This document shows, in pieces, positions 31,420-40,444 of a stretch of DNA of 64,000 nt (positions within the stretch are counted from its first letter, which is position 1; every line of letters starts with the position of its first letter). Location: positions 682,001-746,000 of the forward strand of contig CAVSJO010000006.1 of assembly GCA_963728445.1 (NCBI GenBank), in the 5' to 3' direction. A program made the position numbers and the translations under genes. Source of the stretch: CAVSJO01 sp963728445 (lineage in GTDB: Bacteria > Gemmatimonadota > Gemmatimonadetes > Longimicrobiales > RSA9). Below the pieces are notes generated by a model that saw nothing but the letters and a program-made list of their open reading frames with translations, had not been told where the DNA came from and ran no database searches.

Positions 31420-32337
31420 CTATCTTTCATCCGCTTGGAAGTAGTCGGAGTCCAGGCGCTTGATGTCGTAAGTCTGCGTGCGAGCCACTCCCACGTCGTG
31501 ATCGTTCATCAGCCCGGCCAGCGTCGCCCCATCGATCAGGATTATCTTGCTGTCGATGCTCTGAGCGTAGTTGATGGCGTCACTCGAGAAGGATGAGCTC
31601 GTGATGAAAATCCCCTTTCGCGCACGGACCCCCTGCAACGCACCGGCGAACTTCTGGATCTCGGGCCGGCCGACGGTGCTCTCCCACCGCTTGGCTTGGA
31701 TGTAGATAACGTCGAGACCGAGCCGATCCTCCTTGATTATTCCGTCGATCCCGCCATCCCCGGATTTGCCCACCGCTTTTCCGGCATCAGCGCGAGAACC
31801 ACCGTAACCCATAGCCACCAAAAGTTCGACGACAAGTCGTTCGAAGAACTCCGGCGGACACTTTTGTATTTCGTCCAGGATATCGCCGACGAGCTGCTTT
31901 CGGATCTGCTCGTACCCGTACTCGAGGTGCTCCTCGGGAGTTAGAGCATCCACGCCGTTCTCGGCGCCTCCGTCGTCAGAATCGTCCTTCGGCTTCCCGG
32001 CGCGAAACTCGAGGTACTCCGGAAACTCCTTCAGCTGCGACATTCCGACGGGTCCTACATGGGTGTTGAGGAGGTTCTTGCCTCGGGCGGTGATTCTGTA
32101 GACGCCACGTCGTGGCGCCTCAACCAAGCCGGCAGCCTTCAGGTGGCTCTTCGCCCAAGCAACGCGGTTTACGAAGATCGGCTGCTTGCCGCTAGGCAGA
32201 AGCTGCGCCCTCTCCTCCTCAGATACTCCTAAACGCTCTGACAAGATCTCAAGAGTCTCTTGGTTCGAGCGTTCCTGTCCGTCTGCCAGGTGCTCGAGAA
32301 GCGGCCGCATTATCGTTTGGAAATCGGGAATCGTCAT
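31420..32337 (-). CDS. mrr: Mrr-type restriction endonuclease
   Basis: A 305-residue Mrr protein. The N-terminal 85 residues are the winged-helix Mrr_N domain (PLLEHLADGQERSNQETLEILSERLGVSEEERAQLLPSGKQPIFVNRVAWAKSHLKAAGL). The catalytic domain contains GDGGIDGIIKEDRLGLDVIYIQAKRW, with the D/QxK active site of the restriction-endonuclease fold, and LERLVVELLVAMGYGG-like helix (FFERLVVELLVAMGYGGSRAD). Mrr cuts methylated DNA. It fills a one-gene cassette next to the methyltransferase-containing operon, with which it might conflict or cooperate. Confidence 0.93.
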   Translation of the reverse strand: MTIPDFQTIMRPLLEHLADGQERSNQETLEILSERLGVSEEERAQLLPSGKQPIFVNRVAWAKSHLKAAGLVEAPRRGVYRITARGKNLLNTHVGPVGMSQLKEFPEYLEFRAGKPKDDSDDGGAENGVDALTPEEHLEYGYEQIRKQLVGDILDEIQKCPPEFFERLVVELLVAMGYGGSRADAGKAVGKSGDGGIDGIIKEDRLGLDVIYIQAKRWESTVGRPEIQKFAGALQGVRARKGIFITSSSFSSDAINYAQSIDSKIILIDGATLAGLMNDHDVGVARTQTYDIKRLDSDYFQADER

Positions 32338-32376
32338 CAGTTGCCCAACATATGGAGATCCGTCCCAAGCAGTGGC

Positions 32377-32475
32377 AGTTAACGTTTCAGGGTTGCCGAC
32401 GTGCCGAAGGCATGTCCCGGAGCGAAGCGGAGGGCAAGGGCGCGCAGCGCCCGATGCGGCGACCCGTTGTTAGCC
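32377..32475 (-). repeat. attC site 9
   Basis: A 99-bp site, divergent from the others in its interior (gtgccgaaggcatgtcccggagcg). Left box agttaac, right box gttagcc. Its right flank pairs with the left flank of site 10 over 17 of 18 bp, so both ends of the 11-kb SNF2/methyltransferase segment look like one very large cassette. Confidence 0.85.
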
Positions 32476-32526
32476 GCCGTTGGGCTGGTCGCCGAACCGA
32501 CCCGCTCAACCTCCCCCCAGCATACA

Positions 32527-35500
32527 TCACCCTGCTCCGGCACCCTCCAGCATGCGCCGCACGTAGCTGCCCTGGTCCTCCTCCTGGAACAGCACGTGGC
32601 GCGCCTGCATCTCCGCCTTTTCCATATCCCAGAGCATCGCCATGGTCGCCGACGGCGTGTTGGAGACGATGTATGACTCCAGGTTCACGTCAGGATCGTC
32701 CAACCGCGACTCGATCTCCTTGATCGTCTCGTGGAATCGGATCTTCGGGTCGGTGGATCCCAGGTTCCGGATCCCCTTCGGGTCCACGAAGGTCACGTGC
32801 TGCTTGCCATCGGCCAGCAGCCAGAGGATGAAGTCGGGGTGGAAGTTTCCGGCCTCGAAGAAGCCCACACCCTTCCCTCTGCTGAGGTTGCGCAGGAGGT
32901 AGAGTTCCTTGTTCTGAAAGAACTCCCCACGGCCTTCATGGAAGGCCTGAAGGTCCTCCACGAACCGCCGCTCACCCTTGTTCAGGGGAGCCGGGCTGAT
33001 CTCGACCACCTTCCGATCCAGATACAGCAGAGGCTGGTAGAGATGCCGGCCGAACCAGATGGCCTTCATGCCCTTGAACTCCCACGGCTTCAGTTCGCCG
33101 TTCTCGATCATCGTCTTCAGCTCCTCCAGCTTGGCGACGATCTCCTCCTGCGACTGGTCGATGAGGATTCGGTAGTACCCTTCTTCGGGTGACTCCTTGG
33201 CCACGAGGAAGTTCGGGTCGTCCCCCTCCAGATCGCGATACTCCAGGTGCGGGCAGCTCCCACTCGCGCTTGCGGAAGAGGTAATAGCGCTCGGTGTACT
33301 TCTTGAGCAGCGAAAGCGCGATCTCATTCCAGAGCCGCACCTGCTCGAACGAGTCGAAGGCCATCTCGCCTTCGGGGATGAGCAGCCGATACCAGCTCTG
33401 GTCCGCCAGCAGGGCTTCGATCCCCTCCCTCGTCAGGTTGAGATTGTACCACCCGCGCTCGGCCTTGAAACGCTCCAACTCGAAGTAGAGCGCGTCAAAG
33501 TCCAGGAATGCCACGTGCCGGGACGTGAGGTGGGTCAGATTCGGTGCGGCATCTCCGTCTCCTCCCGAAAGGCCCCCCGACCTGAGAGCCTGGATCTTGG
33601 GATACCAGTTGAGCACGACCTGGTTCTTCACGAGGTATTCGGTACTCGGTTCCGTCCGAGGCTCGGGCTTGGCCAGGGTCGGGATCGGTGCCAGGCGCCG
33701 GAACGCGTCCCCGAATTCGGTGCTGACGCCGTTGATGGTCTTCTTGAGCCGGATCGTCTTGAGCTTCTGCGTGCCCAGATTCTTGATTACGGGGAGCAGG
33801 AACTCCACGCGTTCATCGTTGGTGGGTAGTCCCTCCTCTTCCAGGAAGTCACGGAACTGGGCCATGTAGTCGGCATGGATGCCGAAGATGCCCAGCGTCT
33901 CGAGGAGACTGATGTGCTTCGGTCGTTCGACTCCTGAGGGCAGATCCGTCTTGGCGCTCCGCTTGAGGCTCATCCCGTAGCCCCTCAGCCGAACCCCTCG
34001 CCCGAAGAGCTGGATGATCTGCGCACCCTCGCCCTTGCCGACGTTCATGAGCCCCATGGTGGAGACGCGCCAACTGCTCCAGCCCTCCGTGAATTTCTTG
34101 GACCCGATGAGCAGGTTCACAGGCGACTGGGGCTCGTTGATCTCATGAAAGAGCGAGCCTGAGAACTCCCGCTCGCCGGTGGCCAGTCCGTGCTCCTCGC
34201 ACAGCTTCACCAGCTTCGCATCGTCACCCACGTTAATGATCCCGAACGGATCGTTCTCCGCCCCAAGCCGGAGTGCCACCTCACCATCGGCCCCCTTCAG
34301 GTTCTCCACATAGAGCTGGCCACCCCCGGGAGCGTTGAACAGCGTGGCCAGCGTCTCGTCATACACCTGGGCCGGCGTGAGCCCACAGGTGTTGAGATAC
34401 CCGAACCGTCCGGCGAACAGATCCTTCTTCGCGGCGGTGATCAGCCCTTCGTTCAACACCTTGTCGATCCGCTGGATGCTCCCGCTCCGATCCGCCACAT
34501 ACGCAGCCAGGAATTTCAGGATCTCGACAATGTCCGAGGCGTCCTTCTTCGCGAGGGTCGCGGTGACGCTGCCACCGACGAAGATCCAGAGGGGCTTCTC
34601 GACCTCGAAGGGGCGAAACGCCCCGGCGTGCTCGCGGAAGAGCCGCTGCTGCTGAAAGAAGGACAGTAGGCACGCCACCAGATAGGTCTCGAGATGGTTC
34701 GTCTGCGTGCCCTCGTCGAGGTTGAGGATCTGGTAGTCCTTCCCGAAGCCGTCCCCGTAGAAGTACCGGTAGGAGTAGTCGAAGAGAACGTTCTTCGCGT
34801 AGAGGTCCGTGAGGTCCGGACTCCCCTTCACAGCCTGACCAAAGGTGGCGGAGTACTCGAAAGAGAAGCCCCGCTCGCAGAGCGCGTTTCGGAAGCGCAT
34901 CCAGGTGCCCTCGGCCCCGCCCGACGCCCCGCGATGCCCCTCATCCACCAGCACGAGGTTGTTCTCCTCGAACGCCTCCACGGCGACGGTCTTGTCGCCC
35001 ATCTCATCCTTGAGCTTGTGGATGTCGAGGATCTCCACGGCCTGACCGCTGAAGAGGCCTCTCCCGTCCTTGCTGAACAGCTCCGCCTCGATGCCCGCAG
35101 CTTCAAACTCACGGAGGTGTTGCTGGGAGAGTCCCTCGTTGGGGGTGAGGAGGAGTATGCGGTTCAACTCACGCCGACGGCCGTGCTTGTTGAGATAGTG
35201 CTGGTATTGGAGGATGTTGGCGTGCATCAGCAACGTCTTGCCGCTGCCGGTGGCCATCCAGAACGCCAGCTTGTTGAGCTGCGGCCAAGCTTCGGCGTCC
35301 TCGTCCAAGAGCGCGATGCAGTCGGCCTCGGTCCGAGTCGGCGTTCAGGGCCGACACCTGCTCGTTCAAGGCCTGCAACAGCGCGTCGGGATCCCGGAAG
35401 TACCGGTCCAGGTAGATCTCCGTGAACAGCAGGCTCAGGTACTGGAAGTACTTCCACGCGATGGGCTCTTCGCCCCGCGTGATCCTCCGCTCGTTCAGGC

Positions 35501-35762
35501 GCTGGGTGTGGCGGACGATGTTCTGGTCGTACTCGAGGAGCAGGTCCGTGGGAAGCTGGGTGAGATTGAAGAGCTGGGCGGTGAGTGCGTGATGGAAGTG
35601 GTGGATGTTGTTCTCGTCCAACCCCTGCAGGGCTTCGCCACGGAGATGCTCGGCAAGTTGCTCGAAGCGATCCACGTTGAAGAGGGACAGGAGCCACTGG
35701 TTCAGCGCAAGCTTCTGGCTGAATGGGATCTGGGGCTTGTTGTTTCGGCGACGGCGTGCCAT
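32527..35762 (-). CDS. Res-like helicase-nuclease, two frameshifts
   Basis: About 1,077 residues in three frames. The N-terminal part is FSQKLALNQWLLSLFNVDRFEQLAEHLRGE; after a shift near 35,332 the SF2 helicase core follows with WMATGSGKTLLMHANI (Walker A), LVDEGHRGASG (Walker B) and IQLFGRGVRLRGYG (motif VI). After a second shift near 33,260 the C-terminus has NFHPDFILWLL...VTFVDPKGI, a PD-(D/E)XK nuclease motif as in type III Res subunits. Its ATG overlaps the methyltransferase TGA by one base. It should cut DNA on recognition, as in restriction. Confidence 0.82.
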
Positions 35763-38700
35763 CAGCCGCGCTCCCCCTCGAACATCAACCGGTGGAAGTC
35801 CTCCTCGATGAGCCGGACCTTCCACGTGTCTTCCGGTGTGCGGAGGTTCTCCAGGTTATTCCCTCCGTTCACGTAGATCAGGTCGAATTCGCTGTCCTTG
35901 CTCGAGTAGCCCTGCTTGGTGAACCACTCATCGAGAACCAGGTTGTCCTGCTCCGGGTCGCCGGTGAGCTTCCGCCAGATGACGAGCGTGCGGCGGCCGT
36001 CGGGCAGGGTGCCGGTGACGGTGCGGAACCAGTAAGGGCCGGCTCCGTCCTGCTTGAGCCGCCCTTTGAGGCGCAGGCGCTTCTCCGCGTCGCGCTCGAA
36101 TTCGGCGCCGAACGTCCGTGGCACCGCGATGTGGCGGACCGTCAGCCCGATGAGCCAGTTGAACGTCTCGATGAGGTCCACGTTCACATGGCGGCTCTCG
36201 TCGGAGCCTGGGCGCTTTACCTTGAGTCCGTACGCCGTCGGGTCGGCGAATGCCTCGACGTTGAGCAGGGACTGGCTTCCCCGGGTCTCCACTTCGAGCA
36301 TGTAGCGGAGGAGATACTGCTCCTTCAGGCCATCCGCGCCCTCCGCCGCAGCCAGCTCCAGCAGCTCCTGCTGGGCCTCCGTCCGCCGCGGCTCAAGGTT
36401 GTTCAGCGTGTCCTCGTAGGACTCGAGGCGGAGCACCTTCATGATGCGGGGGCTGCGCTCCGCCTCCTCGGGGGTGGCCAGACGCTTGGGCTTCCCGTCC
36501 TTCCACTCCGGGGTGAAGGTGACCTTCTTGAGACGGGGAAGGAGGACGGTGTCGAAGTAGTCACCCATCTCCACGAGGATGAACTTCCGTTGGCCGCCGT
36601 CCTCCCGGTTCAGGTTGATGACGGCGTGGCCAGTGGTGCCTGAGCCGGCGAAGTAGTCGAGAACCAAGCCACCATCACCAACCTGTGTGGCGAACAGGGC
36701 GTCAGCTACCGTGTGAATCGACTTGGGGTACGAGAACGGGTTCTGCTCGCCGACAATGATCACGCAGAAGGTTGGCTCCCGTGTGCCGTGCGTTGAGACT
36801 TGGGATCACCCAGGCTGAAACGGGCAGCGTCGCCCTCGTCACGCCTGCGATCACTGGTAGACGTGTCCTCCCCCGTCGATGAGGTCGCATTCTGCACCAG
36901 CTCCAAGCAAGACCTCGAACGATGCGACGCCAAACGCCAGTCTTGTCCGTCGCCGCCCATAGGGTCAGATAGCTGGACTTCTCCTCGGGCCTCGAAGTCG
37001 CCACTCACGGCTGGTCGTCCCAGTCCAGGTAGGGGGACTCGATTCGCCGCGTCATCATTGGATCGCGGTAGTACGACCGGGTCGCGCAGAACTGTCTAGG
37101 TCGTCCCTTGTCGGAGGTTGCTGCCAGCCGAACGCCATCTCCGTCTTGCAGGGGCGTGCGCTTTGCTGTCGGTCGCGGGCGATCAACGCGGTCCGATCGA
37201 CTGCGCCCGGCAAGAGCATGTACTCATGCGATACGCGAGTAGCCTGTCTGCGTCGGTCGCCCGGATGGATTTGAACGAACACAGATCGTTCCAAGGAGGG
37301 CTCCGCCGAAGTTCTGATCGAGCAAGAAGCTGAGTTCACGCTGCTGCTCGTCGTCGATGGCCGCAGATGAACACGCCGTCGGGACTCAAAGCTGCCGCAG
37401 AAAGACCGAGTCGGTCGTTGATCAAGCGTCATCCAACTCGACTGCCTTGTAGCCATTCTTGTAGTCGAATCGGCCGATCGCATCGGTGTTGTACGGCGGA
37501 TCGATATACACGCACTTCACCTGCTCGTCGATACCGCGCCTGCATCGCCGAGAGCGCCTGGAAGTTCTCGCTATGGAACAGCACCCCATCCGTCTGCTCT
37601 ATCCAGGTCCTCCAGCGCATCCAGTAGCCGCGCCTCGAAGTCCTCCGAGAAGTGCCGGGAATCCACCATCAACGTGGGGTTCGCCGCCACGAACTCGGGC
37701 GTGAGCGGCACCGTGTACCGAGGCCTCGTCAGGTCCCCCTGATCGCCTTGAAGCTCGTCGATTGCGTGAAGCGCCACCCACTCCTGGACCTGCGCCTCAT
37801 TGGCCGCGATCTCAGGGTAGAACGACTCGGGAATGCACCCGACACGGATGCACCACGAAGTCTCCACCACGAATTTTTTCTTCAGCCACAGCGTCTTCTG
37901 GAAGCCTTCGAGCTGGGCCAGGAAGTCGATGACCTTGCCCGCGACGGCGCGGATGACCTTGATCTTCGACAGGTACTGCTCCACCCGAGGCACCGACTCG
38001 CTCTCGATGTCATCCAGGTGCATGACTTCGTTCTTGATGTAGAAGTCCAGCTCCCTGCGGAGGAACCCGCCCAGGTCCTTGTGGATGAAGTAGTCGAAGG
38101 TGTTGCGCGCGTTGTAGCGGCGCAGATGGGCCTCCAGCCGCGTGTAGTCGGCCGCCTCCCCGCCGGAGAGGGTGTGAGGCTTGCCCAGTTCGGCAATCCA
38201 CGGGGCGAGCGCCGCGTCGGACACGCCCAGCACGCGCTCCAGGGCCAGCGCGTCCAGATCCTTCTGCTTCGGAGGCTTGGGGTTCTTGAGGCGTTCCCGT
38301 TCTTCCTCCCGCTGCTCCGGCGGCCAGTCGTGCATGGTGGCAGGCCGGTACTCGAAGCGGAGCACCAGCTCCTTCCCCTCCGGCCCGTCCTCCTCGGCGA
38401 TGAAGTCGCGCCCGGACTCGCCGCCGTGGGCGAGGACGAACACCCGGTCTTTGCCCTGGGCCTCCTTGACGTTTCCGTGTTCTCCCTCGGCGGCGTCCAC
38501 GAGTCGGAAGTGCACCCGCATTGGGTTGGCCTCGTCGTCGGGCCGCAGGCGGAACGCGTAGTCCCGCAGGTATTCGCTGGTCTTGATGTAGTACTGGTCC
38601 TTGTTGGCCCAGTGGAGCGTCACTTCCTCGCCTTCGTACGGGATGGCGTATACGCCCGGCTTGTAGACGCGCTGGCTGAGGAAGTCGCCGTCGGAGTAGT

Positions 38701-39061
38701 ACCGTCGGAAGAACCGAAAGAGGTGGTCGTAGACCTCGCCCTCGAGGGCACCGATGTCCACGGCGTCGCTGGCCAGACGGGCGCGTAGCTCCTTGACCTT
38801 GGGCGAGTCCTCCGGGTTGAGTCCCGCGGCCTCGATTCCCGCCACGACCTTGGCCAGCTCCTGTTCGATCTCCGCCTTGTCCGCGGTCTTGTAGACCGAG
38901 AAGGCCTTTTTGACCTGGGGGAGGAGGTCCCGGTCCAGGAACTGGGATACTTCGGCGGCCTTGGCGTGCATGATCCGGTACAGACCGAAGTCCAGTTCGG
39001 GTTTGTCGAGCTGGAACAACTCCTGCAGCTTGGCCTTCAGCTTTTCGTACTTTTGACTCAT
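35762..39061 (-). CDS. Mod-like DNA methyltransferase, multiple frameshifts
   Basis: About 1,100 residues of a class beta N6-adenine (or N4-cytosine) methyltransferase resembling type III Mod proteins. The N-terminal 500 residues are intact (SQKYEKLKAKLQELFQLDKPELDFGLYRIMHAKAAEVSQF...). The catalytic VKCVYIDPPYNTDAIGRFDYKNGYKA (DPPY at 37491-37502) and EYMLLPG target regions between 36,770 and 37,620 change frame at least four times. The C-terminal part is open: VLDYFAGSGTTGHAVINLNREDG (36,658-36,600) is the SAM motif I. Probably a low-quality stretch or a decayed gene; the rest is well conserved. Confidence 0.82.
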
Positions 39062-39099
39062 CGCGTCATCCCTTGCAGGCCGAACGGCATCGGCCCGGT

Positions 39100-40347
39100 T
39101 CACGTACCTTCCCAAAGCGTCCGGATGGGGACGGCGTACAGACCATCTCCGAAGCCCGCGCTCGTTTCTCCGTCGTAGACCACCGCTCCTCCGGCGAACC
39201 GCTTTCCGGAAGCATCCTTCAATCTCCTCAGGCCCCGAAAGTCGGCGGCGGTCACCGTAGCGGCGGCCTTTACCTCGACGCCGGCCACCTGGCCCGCCCC
39301 AGCCTCGAGCACGATGTCCACCTCCGCCATGTCCTTGTCGCGGAAATGGTGGAATCGGATCGGGGCGTCGGACCAGCTTGCCTGCCGACGCAGCTCCTGG
39401 TACACAAAGGTCTCCACAAGCCGACCCAGGGTGGCGCGGTCCTCCCACAGGGCATCGCCATCCAGCCCCAGAAGCGAGCAGGCCAGGCCCGTATCGGAGA
39501 GGTGGAGCTTGGGCGTCTTGACCAGTCGCTTCATCCGGTTGTTGTGCCAGGGAGGCAACTCCTCCAGGAGGAAGACTCGTGAGAGCAAGGTCACGTACTC
39601 GCGGATCGTAGGACGACTTACCTGGAAAGGGCCCGCCAGGTCGCTGACGTTGATGAGGGTCGCTGTCTGCGCGGCGGCCAGGGCGAGGAGCCGTGGCAGC
39701 ACATCCAGGGATCGGATGCGAGCCAGATCGCGCACGTCCCGTTGGACCAGCGTCTCAATGTAGTCCTGATACCACGCAGCCCTTCGCCGTGCCGAACCGC
39801 GGACGAGGGCAGGAGGATAACCGCCCCCAGTGACACGCTCGGCCAGCCCGCGACCCAGACGCTCGTAGGTACGGGTTCGGAACGCGCCGCTGAAGAGGGT
39901 GTTCAGGAAGTCGGGCTCGCGGCCCGCAAGCTCGCACTGCGCCAGGGGGTGGAGGCGCAGGATCTCGATGCGACCCGCCAGCGAATCGGCGAGCTTCGGA
40001 ACGAGCAGTACGTTGGCGGATCCCGTGAGGAGGAAGCGGCCCGGCGTCCGTCGGCGGTCCACAGCGGTCTTGAGCGCCGTGAAGATCCCCGGGGCACGCT
40101 GTACCTCATCGAGGATGGTGCGCTCGGGCAGATCGTGAACGAAGCCCACGGGATCGGCCGTGGCCGCCGCCAAGGTCACGTCGTCGTCGAAGCTCAGGTA
40201 GGCGTAGCCCTGCCGTTTGCCGACAACCTGCGCCAGCGTCGTCTTTCCGCACTGCCGAGGACCGTGGATGAGGACCACGGGCGTGTCCGCCAGAGCTTCC
40301 AGGAGGCGCGCTTCCGCGAAACGCAGGTAGAGGGCGGGTGACGTCAT
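39100..40347 (-). CDS. DUF4143-domain AAA ATPase
   Basis: A 415-residue ATPase of the AAA_14/DUF4143 group: VVLIHGPRQCGKTTLAQVVG is Walker A (residues 26-38), DLPERTILDEVQRAPGIFTALKTAVD Walker B, FLLTGSANVLLVPKLADSLAGRIE sensor 1; the C-terminal DUF4143 part has LHLSDTGLACSLLG and FHHFRDKDMAEVDIVLEAGAGQVAGVEVKAA, a nuclease-fold-like end. Such ATPases are often regulators or transposition-like AAA proteins of unknown target. It lies between SNF2 helicase and methyltransferase genes, 97 and 38 bp away. Confidence 0.88.
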   Translation of the reverse strand: MTSPALYLRFAEARLLEALADTPVVLIHGPRQCGKTTLAQVVGKRQGYAYLSFDDDVTLAAATADPVGFVHDLPERTILDEVQRAPGIFTALKTAVDRRRTPGRFLLTGSANVLLVPKLADSLAGRIEILRLHPLAQCELAGREPDFLNTLFSGAFRTRTYERLGRGLAERVTGGGYPPALVRGSARRRAAWYQDYIETLVQRDVRDLARIRSLDVLPRLLALAAAQTATLINVSDLAGPFQVSRPTIREYVTLLSRVFLLEELPPWHNNRMKRLVKTPKLHLSDTGLACSLLGLDGDALWEDRATLGRLVETFVYQELRRQASWSDAPIRFHHFRDKDMAEVDIVLEAGAGQVAGVEVKAAATVTAADFRGLRRLKDASGKRFAGGAVVYDGETSAGFGDGLYAVPIRTLWEGT

Positions 40348-40444
40348 GCGGCCAATTGTAAGCCTTGGCTGCGTCTGATCGCAAGTTCGCGCTCCGTCCT
40401 TTTGTAACCCAGGCACCCGGCCGAATGAAAGACCAGCCGTGTGC

